64,000 bases of DNA from Piezodorus guildinii (GCA_023052935.1 CM041298.1:54629813-54693812); one strand, 5' to 3'; counted from the stretch's first letter, positions 40,908 through 52,532 are shown. The notes: generated by a model from the letters alone, not told the origin. A program made the numbers and translations.

Positions 40908-41450
40908 CTTCTTCTTTATTAGGACCACATAGGCGTAAAGCTATCCTTGGCCTGCTTCATGATTTTGCCCAAGGTAGTTCTGACTCCAGCATACTGCTTT
41001 TCTCAAGTCTGAAAGAACACTATCCTTCTTCAATCTTGTCCACGAGCCCCATCCACATAAACCTGAGGAAGTTTCCAATACTGAAATTCCCAGATCTCGA
41101 TATTCAGCATAAAGTTCAACATTCCTGCGCTTAGGCCAAGTTTCATTTTCCTTAGCATATCCCAGAAATGTGTCTTAGGAATTTTCCCTTCATCCAAATC
41201 AGTCAATTTTATGTACAACAGACTTATTGGGCATACACTTTTCACGCGTATACGTTGCTTAAGGCACAAGTATATTCTGATTGTAACAGCTTTGAAGTCT
41301 GCTTTTGAAAAGCTTGGACAAGAAAAATATAGTGTGTTGGGCTGCTGCTAATTTGCGTGATATTTCAGCTCTCTCTCCGTCTTCTCAGCGAATGGTGTTC
41401 CCAGCTACTGGAAGTTTGATCCTCAAAAGCATTGTTTCCCACTAATTTGT
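40908..41450 (-). mobile_element. RTE-like LINE C-terminal debris with GAA tail
   Basis: Minus strand: LKTEREISRKLAAAQHT-like text (EREISRKLAAAQHTIFFLSK), further down RKMKLGLSAGMLNF, then DKIEEG and a GAA-type tail (TTCTTCTTC near 40908). Frames are broken. 42000-42230 repeats part of it (CTCGATATTCAGCGTACAGT), suggesting a second scrap. Confidence 0.5.
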
Positions 41451-42429
41451 TATCGTAGAGTTATCTCATCCCTTTTATGCACATTATCCATGGTTTATTA
41501 CTTTCACTTACCTATGTACCTATGTGAAATATTAAGGGTGATCGTAAAAATGTTCTAATTCCAGTTTTCAACAGAAGTACATGTTGTTGTTTTTTTTAAA
41601 TTTTTTAAAGTCCCACGGTTTATCCTTCCTTTTCTATTTTACAGAAGGCTTCCTCAACAGCATCTTGGTAACGTCCAATCACGGCATATCATTCTCATAA
41701 GATAGGATTTGAACCATTTTAGCAAATACGACATTGTCATGGTTCAGTCCTTTTTTTTATTATAATTATGTAGAAGACTTGATTAAATGACAATGGGTCT
41801 AATGCGCAATAGAACTTCCTGTTGTAAAAGCTCTTAGCAGCCTACCGAAGTTAATATCTCTGTTAACTGCAAATATTTCTCTCATTTTTTTTTTGCACAC
41901 ATAAGGAAAGACTAATGCAAAAGATAAACGTATAAAACATCCGATAAACACACTTACGCTACTTATCAGCTTAAGTAAGTACAAATATTCTTTGCTTTTG
42001 CATCTTAGTCATCTCGATATTCAGCGTACAGTTTAGAAAACCTGCGCAGAAGCTAAGATTCATTTTTCTCAAAAGGTCCGAAAATGCGTCTTAGTCTTTA
42101 TTTCAAAACAGCCAACCCTTACGGAAGGGCCATAGATTTCTTGAGCCTCCACGTTTCATACAGATACGTTTCTATAGACCTTCTAAGGCATTTGTACTAT
42201 ATTGTTTTTGTAGCACGACGTAGAATCCCATCCTTCTCCTATCTGATTGATTTTTTTTATTATTTTCGAGATAAAAACACTATGAATTGTAACATAGCTG
42301 CAAAAGCAAAGGATATTTGTACTTACTCAAGGTGGTAAGTAGCGTTAATCCGGGTAAGTGTGTTTATCAGTTGTTTTATGTATATTCTTTGCATTATTTT
42401 TTCATTATGTGCCCTAAAGAAAGAATGAC
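41451..42429. other. AT-rich stretch with second RTE-like scrap
   Basis: 41500-41590 carries an F1 left-end scrap (TTACTTTCACTTACCTATGT). 42000-42230 parallels 41090-41290. Remainder unassigned. Confidence 0.4.
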
Positions 42430-43175
42430 TGAGATAAATTATGCTATGTTTTTGACCGGCTGCTTTTCAAAGACAGAGGTAGCTTCAAAAACTAGACCAA
42501 TTGATATATTCAATCAATATATAAACTATATTTAATGAAACAATTGGATTTCATTTCCAAAGGTTTCGTGTTTACCAAATCCACTAGACGGTATCCGGGG
42601 TAAGATTAAATTAGACAGATTTCAGTACATGACATTATTATTTAACATAACTTAAACATATACAATATATTTACACATTGAATGATAATACTGAGGGATG
42701 TTAAAGTTAATCTTGCCACACACACACATACAAAAAAAAAAAGAAAAAAAAAAGATACCTTTAAAACACTTTGTCGGCTGGCGGAGATGGAATCGGTCTT
42801 AGGCGCCCCTTCTAGGCTTCATCTTCCAGCTGCTCTCTGATCTCCGACGGACCTCGCTTTTCTTGAGGATGAACTGATCCTCGTGGCTGGAGTAAGACCC
42901 TCCCTTCGAATCTTCTTTATCATCCTCGTCACCTCGGGCGGGGCTGATATGGGAAGTGCCCACTCCAGTCTTTGTCCAGCCTAGTAGCTGGGGTCTAGAA
43001 TGTTCTTGGGGTATAACGAGCTGCCCATGGGAAATATCATGGGGGGAGGGGGTTGGTACAAGCCTTTTAACTTTTGCCGAAAAAGGCTTATAAAAATTTA
43101 CTTAAACTTATTTAATAATAAACTCCCAACAGTATCCTAAATACATAACAATTAGCAGTCATATATCAACTTGGC
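42430..43175. repeat. F3 repeat, copy 2
   Basis: Second copy of the ~770-bp family (see 31610). Differences include GGCTGGAGTAAGACCCTCCC. On the minus strand a stretch is open without stops for ~90 codons (about 43070-42800, rich in Ser, Arg, Asp), but copy 1 does not keep it. Confidence 0.7.
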
Positions 43176-43319
43176 AGACTCTTTATTTTAATAAATTATA
43201 TCGGTTCTTTGATGCTTTTCCATATATTAAAGGAAACTAGCCGGTGAACATTTTTTATATTTGCATGAAATCGAGTGAAGGAAATATGTATTATATCATT
43301 TCTAAAACGTACCATACTT

Positions 43320-44155
43320 CCATATTATCCACTCCTTTACCTCAATAGCATCCACTTCCACACCTCAGTAAGAAACCTTGGAGTCATTGTTGATCAGAAC
43401 CTATCTTGGAGCAATCATATTTCTCAAATCACCGGAAATCCATCGCTATCCTAAAACAATTTCTAACATTTCGTGATTCAATTCCACCTTTATCCCCGTA
43501 TGTTACTTGTCTCTTCGCTCATTTCCCCCAGTTTGACTACGGTTGCCTCGTATATGGCGGGCTGTCTGAGAAATTCGATATGAGACTCGAAATACTTATG
43601 AATTGTTTTATCAGATTCACATGTGGAATCCTCAGACGCTCCCATGTTTCTACACCTGTACACCGAGTTGAATTGGCTCTGTCCCTCTTTCCGTAGGCAG
43701 TACCTCCTAGGTGTCTGTCTCTTCCGATTTTTCAAAACTAAAAAACCTCCTTATATTCTTGACATGCTTACCACTTGTTCCTCTGTCCATTCAGTAAACA
43801 CTAGATCCCAACCCATAAACTTGTATATACCTTCACACAAATCCGTCTCCTTCAAAAAATCCTTTGTTATTTGTGCTACCCTATTTTGGAATTCCTCACC
43901 TGTATCCATTTGTAAATCCTTATCATTGTCCACTTTCAAACACCAACTATTTCTCCATCTCCTAACGCATCAATCTTCCCAACATATGTAATATTTAAAA
44001 GCTATAGATGATAACTATTCATTGTCACAGAACCTGTCTTTTATTGTTAAACTGAAGTCTTAAACGACCAGACAATTATTATTTATATTGTACTTTTCTT
44101 GTTATTCTTAGGAGACTACTGTCCCAGAATAAAATTACTTTTCATTTCATTTTAC
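43320..44155 (+). mobile_element. CR1-like LINE 3' half
   Basis: SVRNLGVIVDQNLSWSNHIS, then FAHFPQFDYGCLVYGGLSEK, a frameshift, TELNWLCPSFRRQYLLGVCL, CSSVHSVNTRSQPINLY, SFKKSFVICATLFWNSSPVS, LSTFKHQLFLHLL. The 3' UTR ends GGAGACTACTGTCCCAGAAT then AAAATTAC, tail TTTCATTTCATTTTA. It lacks the palm; dead. Confidence 0.8.
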
Positions 44156-44159
44156 CATC

Positions 44160-45065
44160 TTGGCAAATGATGATGTCATCACGAGCGGTTTGTTAATAAC
44201 AACCTGTAAAACGATTTTTCGATTCCAATTCTCTAGCAACATCCTTCTCAAACATCTTTCCCCTTTAAAAAAATAAATAAAAGTAGGTAATGAGTTTAGA
44301 CTTTGGTTCTGCGAGCCGACAGATCTATCCTACGGCGTTTATAGACGTTTTTGTCCCCGTGGATATTATTTTTTGCCACCAGAGGATCATCTGTTTCCAT
44401 TTGACGAGCGGTATAATTTAGAGAATGGACGGAGGCTGGGCGTGGCGGACATCAGAAACTCATTAGTGAATAAATGAAAAGGCCCTTAGCCTCAGCTCTT
44501 GTATTAAATGCCCTTTTTCTTACTCCTTTCCTCCCCCCTCTTCTCTCAGCTCCCCTCCCCCTACCTCCCGCACATGTAAGGGCCAGGTACCCATCTTTTC
44601 CTTTTGTTCCATTTTGGTTACCTTACTTTTCGCATTATACTCCTGAATTCATTTTCCTCTCGAACGGAAGCACGCTTAGTATCAGTAGAGATCTCTTCTG
44701 AATCTTTGTTTGTTTTTTTTTATTCTGAAAACAAAACGCTCTGAAGAATAAAGAGTCTTGGAAGCTTGCTTGTTCCGTTTAAGCCATTTGTTTCCAAATC
44801 CATTGAATGGTATTTTTCTAAATCAGTGAGTACTACAGTATCTGCATTAATGTATGTGTGTACCATTATCGCGAATAAAATAGATCGGAAACTGCCAACA
44901 GTTTAAACGTCCCAATCAAGTATTCACTGTTCTTTATAGCAGAAACCGATCTTATGTACGACGACAAAGAATTTTAGAAAAATTTACTGCTACCATTGAA
45001 GGAGTCTGTCACCCTTGGTTTATCTACAAAGTCCGACAATCCCTTTCTCCTTCATATCATTATCG
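44160..45065. other. Unassigned stretch with GC-richer island
   Basis: 44320-44650 is GC-richer, with a pyrimidine-rich run (44515-44570) that creates a Pro/Leu-rich frame of no apparent meaning. Confidence 0.35.
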
Positions 45066-45252
45066 ACAAAACAAATACATATAACAAAAGGAGATACATA
45101 AGAGCAGTATTATAAATGTATAATATGCCGTTGGAAAGCCAAAGATTTTAGATAAAAATATTATCTTATAAACGAACATGTAAAAGTGAACCGAGAGTGA
45201 TGAAAGACCGATAAAACTAACTGATTGGTTTAGATAATAATATTATAGATTA

Positions 45253-46015
45253 TTTCACACTCAAAAAAGCAGTTCTTAAATTCTTTTTTTTACACATTTA
45301 TTTTTCTTCACTCTCTATTACATTCTTTTTCTACGTTTCGAGGTTCTTTCCCCAATATCAAGATATTTTATGCTTAACTTTTAGGAAAGCATAAAATATC
45401 TTGATGATGGGGAAAGAACCCCAAAACGTAGAAAAACAATGTAATAGAGAGTGAAGAAAAATAAATGTGTAAGAAAAAGGAGCTAAGGACTGCTTTTTTT
45501 AAGTGTGAAATATTAAATAAAACTTCCTAAAAAATTAAAAAAGAAAAGAAACTAAATTTAAATATGGAAATTAGCTCCAACCATATGACAAACAATTCAT
45601 CAAATCTAAAGAAAAAATGGATGAACTTGAAAAAGCATAGAATATCTTTATAATGGAGAAAGAACCCCGAAACGTAGAAAAACAATGTAATAGAGAGTGA
45701 AGAAAAATAAATGTGTAAGAAAAAGGAGCTAAGGACTGCTTTTTTTAAGTGTGAAATATTAAATAAAACTTCCTAAAAAATTAAAAAGAAAAGAAACTAA
45801 ATTTAATATGGAAATTAGCTCCAACCATATGACAAACAATTCATCAAATCTAAAGAAAAAAATGGATGAACTTGAAAAGCATAGAATATCTTTATAATGG
45901 AGAAAGAACCCCGAAACGTAGAAAAACAATGTAATAGAGAGTGAAAAAAAAACAAATGTGTAAAAAAAGGAAGTTAAAGAGTGCTTTTTTGAGTGTGAAA
46001 TATTAAATAAAACTT
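45253..46015. repeat. Inverted plus tandem array with hammerhead-like cores (H5)
   Basis: 45255-45375 and 45385-45510 are long inverted copies (CACATTTATTTTTCTTCACT against AGTGAAGAAAAATAAATGTG). The right copy is then repeated head to tail: ACGTAGAAAAACAATGTAAT occurs near 45425, 45672 and 45916, a ~245-bp period. Each unit has TTGATGATGGGGAAAGAACC or TTTATAATGGAGAAAGAACC followed by CC(C)(G/A)AAACGTAG. Core C3 is U here, so cleavage would be impaired. Confidence 0.75.
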
Positions 46016-46029
46016 TCTAAAAAAATATA

Positions 46030-47225
46030 AAAGAAAAGATAATGGATTATTTAATAAAAAAAATAACCAGTCTGGGCTATCAGGCACATCAAGGAGTTGG
46101 AAGATATACAGGCCAGGTACTACAAGCGGCTGCTGTGCCTCAGTCGGAATACACCATACTATATGGTAAGATTGGAGGTCGCATCCGTGCCTGTGGGGTA
46201 TTACGTACTGAAAACGACGAAAGAAAGATCTTAAACACGGATAATACCCGATATGTAAAGCAATGTTTCCAAAAGTTGATGCTCCTGGATAGAGATGATA
46301 TGAGATGGATGAGATGATAGGAATAAGCAGTATAACTGGGTCACGCAGTTAAGGAAATTCTTCGAGAGTTTCGGGATGTTTGACTCGTTATTATTTAACG
46401 ATTCTATCACTGTTAGAACTAGGGAGAGGGATATTTTGGAGGGCTACTGCAAATATATGAGAATGAAGGATGTAGCCATGCTCCAAGAGTCGACCTATAG
46501 CCCGTGGTACAGTAAGGTCTTTGCTGACACAGTCCTTCCGCAAAGTTATCTAATGTTAGGATGCAATATCGCGTATGTTAGGACTTTGGCCCAGATCAGA
46601 CTGTCGGGAAAGTACGCCATCTTCTTTAGTGTCGGTCCGCAGAAGTATAGTCTGGACCCACAGAAGCCGTGCCCAGTTTGTGATGGAGATGCATTGGAAG
46701 ATTGTTTCCATTTTTTTGCTCGATGTCCCGCATACCATGACAATAGAACCCGTTTTATGTCCGTATAATATGATGTGAGTATTGATGGCTTTTACGAAAT
46801 TCTTGCGGAACCCCACGTAATGGACCTGAAATCATTATTTATTTTTGTCAAAGAGAATCTTAAAATAAAATTTCAACATCTTTCTCAGAATGTTAATCAT
46901 TCTTAAGGGTTTCGGGACTTGTTAGTAATTTATGGGAATTTAGTATTCGCTTTAGTATTATTATTTTTGCATTATTTATTGATATTCTTATATTTAATTT
47001 ATGTTATTTATGTATATGCTGGATGAAATTAATCATAAAGATAGCATAGCAGCACCTTTATGCTTATTGCTGTATATGTGTTTTGTTGTTTTTGTTTTAA
47101 ATATTTATTCAAATTGTAATTAATAATGTATATTTGCTGGTGATAAATTTATCAATTGTGCTGTGCCAGCCAACTCTATTGGTATGGGGATTGCCCTAAA
47201 GACAAATAAATAAAAAAATAAAATA
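46030..47225 (+). mobile_element. LINE C-terminus with zinc knuckle and 3' UTR
   Basis: Two reading frames, 46042-46317 and 46376-46768, separated by stops at 46315-46320. The second ends with CPVC..DC..H..C (CPVCDGDALEDC then FHFFARCPAYHDNR; C-x2-C-x9-H-x4-C), the zinc-binding end of Jockey/I/R1-type LINE ORF2. The RT is missing. The 3' UTR ends TTGGTATGGGGATTGCCCTA then AAGACAAATAAATAAA with an A-rich tail at 47205-47225. 5'-truncated. Confidence 0.7.
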
Positions 47226-47355
47226 AAAAAATTATTTAATAAAACACATGTTTCTATCTAAAATGTATTTAATTCTTTAAACTTATTTAATCTTAATCTT
47301 TATTTGAAACTTCGGAGGTAAGTGAAAGTCGTGTGTGCACGCACCAGGTTTTTTT

Positions 47356-47515
47356 TATATATAGGTAAGTGAAAGTAAAAATAAAGTTATCCTTGTGGAT
47401 AATAAAGTATTTAATTAAGCCTATGTTTCTGTCGAAATTCAATGTTATTCTTTAACGTTTTTTCTTCAATTTATTTTAAAAACGGAGATAAGTGACTGTC
47501 GTTATTAAAAATACC
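47356..47515 (+). repeat. F1 terminal fragment
   Basis: ATAGGTAAGTGAAAGTAAAA at 47361 followed by the F1 right section (TTTAATTAAGCCTATGTTTC, GGAGATAAGTGACTGTCG). It abuts copy K, giving two AGGTAAGT motifs 47 bp apart. Confidence 0.6.
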
Positions 47516-47519
47516 GAAA

Positions 47520-48230
47520 AGTCCCCCCCTTAACTCTCATGTGCTTATGAGGCATTCCACCATACACTTGTCAACTATAGTTTATTCTCCAGTAATTACT
47601 ATGAAACTCTGGACCTAACGATCTTGCTGGAAAACGAAATGCGCCCCTGATGTATCGCTGCCACTCGCACGCTCATACTCCTCGGGCCATAAGAATGACA
47701 CGCAGAGCGACAACGGGAGAGCATACTTCACTCGCCGACAGGACTAGGATATTGAGATAGCTCTCGCGTGAGAAGGAATGGACAGGGGCAGTTGTGTACC
47801 CAAGCCGGCTGTAATTATAAGAGAGCTATAAAACAAAGATGAATAATGCCCTCAGGTTACCGCCCACATAACGACCCACAGATCCCCAAGAAATGGATAC
47901 GTCATAGCCTTCTGCATCGGTAGGAATCGTCTTTTTTCCCTCAGCTTGTCAATTTATTTCTCTCTTTCATAAAGGACCTTTATTTTTGTCATGAAGAGCT
48001 ACGACTTGACATTTTCTATCCGTTCTTTCTCCCAGCCAATTTAACATTCTTAAGTGATTCAAGAAGCATTGTGAAGAGAGAATGTGGGACTACCTCAACC
48101 ACAACGAGTATAAACTGACACTTTTCTTTAGGATTATTCAACAAAAGAGGAGCGGTGTCGCTTAATCGATTTACCAGTTTACTACTGATCGGGATCGAAC
48201 ACGGATATTACAGTATAATGAATGAATTAT
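47520..48230. other. GC-richer repeat-free island
   Basis: 47560-47920 is GC-richer (GCTGCCACTCGCACGCTCAT, GTGTACCCAAGCCGGCTGTA). No coding motif; no match elsewhere in the window. Confidence 0.4.
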
Positions 48231-48235
48231 TCATT

Positions 48236-48345
48236 TAAAAAACTTTATTCTGGTACAAGTTCCCTTAAGAATAACATAAATGTACAAGAAAAATAAGAAT
48301 TATAACTGGCCAAAGAACATAAAAAAAAAAAAAATTACATTAATG
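48236..48345 (-). mobile_element. CR1-like LINE extreme 3' end
   Basis: Plus text AAAAAACTTTATTCTGGTAC then AAGTTCCCTTAAGAATAAC is the inverse of TTCTTAAGGGAACTTGTACC-AGAATAAA. No coding part. Confidence 0.55.
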
Positions 48346-48559
48346 ATTACACCCAAAGGCCAAAGTGGACTGGAGAAAGGAAGAGAGCCTTCAGTGAAGG
48401 AATGAAGGAGTACTGGAAGAACAAGTAGTCATCATTGTTTCGCGTGGTCTGATCAAAGTCCTGTAACGTATGCATTATAATAATAATTAATGATTACAAT
48501 AAATATTTAAAACTATTTTAAATGACAAAAAGATAAAGAAAAAGAGTACAATAATATCT

Positions 48560-48825
48560 TAATTATTATTATACGGTTCTACGACCCAGGCGTTGAGTCT
48601 TGGCCTGCTCCAACATTGACCGCCAGTTACTTCTGTTTTGGGCTGCTGCCCTCCAGTTACGTATGCCAAGTATCGATAATGCATTGACAGAAACACAGTC
48701 ATCCCTTCGGAGCCTTGGGCGTCCAACCTTCCGGTCTCGAAATACTTTCTCCGACAGGACTTTAGAAGGGATTTCCTCTGGAATCATCCTAGCGACGTGG
48801 CCCGCCCATCGCAATCGAGATAATT
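48560..48825 (-). pseudogene. LINE C-terminal fragment, family V
   Basis: Minus strand: MRWAGHVARMIPEEIPSKVL, DRKVGRPRLRRDDCVSVNAL, GIRNWRAAAQNRSNWRSMLE, QAKTQRLGRRTV-stop. This is the familiar RWAGHVARM..GRPRLRW..D..NWR..A.DR..WR C-terminus of RTE/Jockey-type LINE polyproteins. It ends with an AAT/ATT tail near 48555. 5'-truncated exactly before RWAGH. Confidence 0.75.
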
Positions 48826-48829
48826 AAAT

Positions 48830-49105
48830 ATCTTAATGTAATATTAAAAATCAAGAGATGAAATGAAAATCAACTTTACTACCATTTATGTTAGAAGTGT
48901 TGACATTTTTCACCTCAATTTAACCGCTAAACTCAAATTATTAGGCATCTGGTCGGGAAGCAAGAAGGTGTTGAAAAAGGAGAGATTGGATGAAGATTGG
49001 GAAGGATCATGACGGATATTCTAGTAAATAGTGGACCGGACTAAGAAGGGACGTTCATATTATTTGGTTCTATGGGAAGGCGTATATAGGCCTGATGAGC
49101 TGCTT
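48830..49105. other. AT-rich unassigned stretch
   Basis: No gene; no repeat recognised. Confidence 0.35.
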
Positions 49106-49107
49106 TA

Positions 49108-49290
49108 TCTAGGAGGCGGGGTGGCTGAGTGGGTTAGCTGTCTAGTAACCACAGAGGACGAAAATTTGAAACCAAATAATTACGAGTTAGAGTTTCGGTG
49201 CTGAGGGATTTTATCTCAGCATTTATCCCCCGCCCTCACCCCCTGGCCCGAGAAACCCCGTACTGCCTTCAAAGATGGTGAAAAAAAAAA
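49108..49290 (+). mobile_element. tRNA-headed SINE family L
   Basis: GGGGTGGCTGAGTGGGTTAG (about 49118) holds a good box A (TGGCTGAGTGG), as in tRNA-Ser/Leu. The downstream box B is degenerate (ATTTGAAACC). The body has CGGTGCTGAGGGATTTTATC, CCCCGCCCTCACCCCCTGGC and GAGAAACCCCGTACTGCC, ending GATGGTGAAAAAAAAA. Only one copy in the window. Confidence 0.6.
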
Positions 49291-49429
49291 CTGCTTTATT
49301 AGATTTATTTTCGGAGCCCGTAGACGTGACCATATTTCTGAGTATTACACCGTGTTAAAGTAGCTTTATCATCCTGGCACTATTTTCATGGTTCTTACCT
49401 ATTTCAAACTTTAAAATATATAAAAACCT

Positions 49430-49690
49430 TTCTATATAATTGAACTCCTCACCTTCTGCTCTGACATCAATTCGTTAAATACCCAATCAATCAATATTTA
49501 TACCCCATTACAAAAACTACGTCCTTTTTCACAAATCCTTTCTCAATCGCACATCATTATTTTAGAATTTCCTGCCTATCTCTATCCGAAAACCACCTCT
49601 CTCTCTTCTTTCAAACATAAACATAAACTTTCAAAAATATTACTTACTTGAATCTCAATCTTCCGTTCCATTGTAAATATAGGTATTTAT
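49430..49690 (+). mobile_element. CR1-like LINE C-terminal scrap
   Basis: With stops, the frame reads SFLNRTSLF-stop-NFLPISIRKPPLSL, parallel to SFLIRSSILWNSIPSSIRHS at the end of the better copy. Recognised by position-specific pattern, so moderate confidence. Confidence 0.5.
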
Positions 49691-50027
49691 AGTATAAATA
49701 TGTGTATATTTAAGTGGTGCTTCACGTGCATATAAGTATACAAAGATTTATAAATGTATTGGATTGTTAAAATATTTTATTTAACCCATTCGAGACCGAT
49801 TGCACACCGTGTGGGCAATGACAGTAATGTGCAATTATCAGTTATTCTGAGTAAACTAGTCGAACTGTAGTAGTGTAAAGTACAGGAAAACAAAATTTGG
49901 CTAAATTAAATTATCTGAATCTAAAAATTATCTGAAGCCTTTCTTACAAAGAAAAAAAAATTAGCTCCTGAGGATCGTGTTAAAAAAAAATCGTCGTCTT
50001 GAATGGGTCAAAAGTAACTAGACCATT
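49691..50027. other. AT-rich unassigned stretch
   Basis: Nothing recognised. Confidence 0.35.
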
Positions 50028-50110
50028 ATCATTTTTTTTTTTTTTTTTTCATTGTTCTAAAGGGACTTGGTCCCAGAATAAATTTTGTTTTCTTGTAATT
50101 TCATTTCATG
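50028..50110 (+). mobile_element. CR1-like LINE extreme 3' end
   Basis: TTCTAAAGGGACTTGGTCCC then AGAATAAATTTTG and TTTCATTTCATG. Preceded by a T run (50032-50050). Confidence 0.55.
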
Positions 50111-50269
50111 TCATATTTATCACCTGTAATACTCACAAAAATTTGAACGTTACATCAGAATATCCATTTACTTGTGCCTTCAAATTATTGATAATTTATC
50201 TGAAAGCTAAGTCAATACTAAAACATTGGACTGGTCGAACCTTAATAGGATCTTGAGGTCCGGTGGATT

Positions 50270-50640
50270 CTGACATAGACAAGACAGAAAGGCGATGTAG
50301 AAGGGAGCGACCGGACTTCTATGAATATTCCAGCGGCGGCCATCCGGGCTTCCTCTAATTACGCCACGGCCTCCGCAGAGAGGGGGGGAGGGGTGTCATC
50401 GCCTCGCCCGATTTACATGAGAATGGAGCAGTTGCTATCTGGACGTTTCCCGTCCGGCCGGGTCCCGTCATTCAGCCGTCACGATACGCTTTGTCTATCC
50501 CTCAGCCGTTAATGTCAAACTGTAAATAGATTGAGCCGGAGGATTTAGTCGTGAAAGCGAGCTGTGAAATGTGAAATCTCCCTTCGAATGTAGGAGTAGG
50601 GACGGTATAAAAGGATGAATAATAAATCGTGAAGAAATAA
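50270..50640. other. GC-rich repeat-free island
   Basis: GCGGCGGCCATCCGGGCTTC, TCTAATTACGCCACGGCC, GGGGGGAGGGGTGTCATCGC, CGTCCGGCCGGGTCCCGTCA. The 63-codon frame at 50321-50512 has no domain. Candidate conserved regulatory DNA by composition only. Confidence 0.4.
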
Positions 50641-50679
50641 AAATAAAGGGTTCAACAGAATATGCTTTAAAAAAAAATT

Positions 50680-50790
50680 CATATTATTACAGAATGGTGT
50701 ATTATTTCCAAATAATTATATCACAGTATAACAATATAAATCTAAGATTATTATTTTTTTCTATGATCCAAAAGTAAAATATAAAGTGAT
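50680..50790 (+). repeat. F2 repeat fragment, copy 4
   Basis: TATTATTACAGAATGGTGTA, TTATTTCCAAATAATTATAT, CAGTATAACA match the start of F2. Confidence 0.5.
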
Positions 50791-51034
50791 CATGGGAAAT
50801 AGTTTTATGAACGGTGAGAATGTTAAGGAACATCAATATGTTCTGAGAAGGTGTTACTAAATAAGAATAAGAATTGAGTTTAAATATGAATAAAGAATAT
50901 GAAAATAAATAAAAAATATTCGGAGATTAGTGCTGTATGTTTTCAGAAAATGTCAATACAAGACCATTGATGCGATAACGAATGAATTCGTTAATAAAGA
51001 ATTTTAAAATGTATAAACTTATTAATCATAATAA

Positions 51035-51395
51035 TAATAATATTAGACTTAGCGAACCCGAAGGTTCGATGCCGATACCACCAAATTCCGCCTACACAGA
51101 CTCGTCCAATGTTCACCGTTCAAGCCCAAGCCCCCGAGATCTGCCGTAACGCAATCCTCCCATCTACGCTTCGGCCTACCTTTCGGACGCCTACCAGTTG
51201 GATCAGCGAATACCAACTTCGGAATCCGCTCCTCATCGAGCCCAACAACTTTACTCGCCCATTTGAGTCTCCGCGATGCAATCAGCTCAATTATATTCAC
51301 AGGATACAAGTTCCGCAATTCCGCGTTGTGCAACTTTCTAAATTCCTCAGTGGTCTCATCTGTCTTTGGACCAAATATTTTACGCAGTTAATCAT
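51035..51395 (-). pseudogene. LINE C-terminal fragment, family W, copy 2
   Basis: Minus strand: LRKIFGPKTDETTEEFRKLH, NAELRNLYPVNIIELIASRR, LKWASKVVGLDEERIPK, TGRRPKGRPKRRWEDCVTAD, GLNGEHWTSLCRRNLVVSAS. Nearly the same protein as 15799-16071 and also followed by an ATA/AAT tail (51027-51042). The two copies are truncated at different 5' points, so they are independent insertions. Confidence 0.8.
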
Positions 51396-51399
51396 ACTA

Positions 51400-51984
51400 A
51401 TTAATCATACCCTAAATAAATCGCACCAATGAATATCCTTAGATGTGAATGCGCCTTCTGAAGAATGCGTTAGTACATATTCAGTCGTAGTATTTTGTCC
51501 CTTGCTTTTAGATCTTAATTAGCTTTAGGATCGACGCATAGTACTGTCTTACCGTCGCAGAGTTATCGTACGAAACTGAATCTATTTACTTGCCCTTCAA
51601 TGACTAAGTGGAAAACATGTAAAGTCACACCGCCTATGTTATAGAAGATTTGTTATTGGTTGATTGCCTACTCTAGTTTAAAATTACTTACGTAAGAATG
51701 GGTTGTTACAATTATTTCATCTGAATCAACAAATCGCGTTTTACACTATGGGATCGACCATTCGACCATTTTCTCCAATACCGCTCTAATTAATTAAGCT
51801 CGTTACGTGCATTATCAAACATCTTTGAAGTTTCAATTTCATTGAAATTGTCTGACTGGACTTTTCTTCTTTCGGTGGTGATCAAATTCGTATATTTGGC
51901 CCTTTCTTATAAACACTAACAAAAAGATATGGTCATTATTTCCGAAACTACAATATTAAAAAATAATAAAAACCTATATCGTAA
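51400..51984. other. Unassigned stretch
   Basis: 51745-51900 has weak F1-like words. No gene. Confidence 0.35.
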
Positions 51985-52057
51985 TAAAGCTCATTTGAAA
52001 TTATAGCGAGTTTAATCAACATTGTTTAAGCCATTTTTGAGAAAAACGTAAAAAAAA

Positions 52058-52444
52058 TGCAAATTATAACACAATGGTTTATTATTTCAAAATAACTATA
52101 TTAGGGAATGACTGTCTATGAAGCTGTAGATTGGCAATTAACTAATATGAAAAGCAATAAACAGAATAAAGGAAAATAGCATCACCGCTGCTAATTTCAA
52201 AACGGTATATCTCAACTATTTCTTAACCAGTTTTAATGATTCTTTTTTCATTTTGTAGAAAATTCAATTCTCGATGGAATAACACTAACTTTTTGGTATT
52301 TATTTATTCATTAATGAGGAGAAGGATTTGTTATTCGTTATTCGATTTTACGCATCTTGAAACGTAAGCTCTCAAATTTTGAAGGTGTGTAACTTTATTT
52401 TTTTTGGTCGATTACAAAGGTACATTATTGAAAATAACAAACTA
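52058..52444 (+). repeat. F2 repeat, copy 5, nested in F1
   Basis: AAATTATAACACAATGGTTT, TATTTCAAAATAACTATATT, GGCAATTAACTAATATGAAA, CAACTATTTCTTAACCAGTT, TTTTACGCATCTTGAAACGT, AGCTCTCAAATTTTGAAGG, GGTCGATTACAAAGG. Best F2 copy for consensus building, because F1 sequence flanks it on both sides. Confidence 0.7.
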
Positions 52445-52532
52445 GAAGTGCAAAATGCATGGTATAAAGTAGTTCGTTCGGACAGCCGATCTCAGTGAAA
52501 AGTTGCTGTAACATCTCGGCGCGTATAAGTTG

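Larger units (their letters stand above)
45070..47355 (+). repeat. F1 repeat, copy K, with composite insertion
   Basis: Left part 45070-45255 (ATGCCGTTGGAAAGCCAAAG, GAGAGTGATGAAAGACCGAT), right part 47226-47355 ending GGAGGTAAGTGAAAGTCGTG at 47314-47333. ATTATTT is found at both breaks (about 45247-45253 and 47230-47236), so the ~1.97 kb between may have entered in one or nested events. Confidence 0.6.

Noticed and set aside
44474..44701. Pro/Leu-rich 75-codon frame
   Set aside because: Pyrimidine-rich DNA, no family resemblance, no start context.
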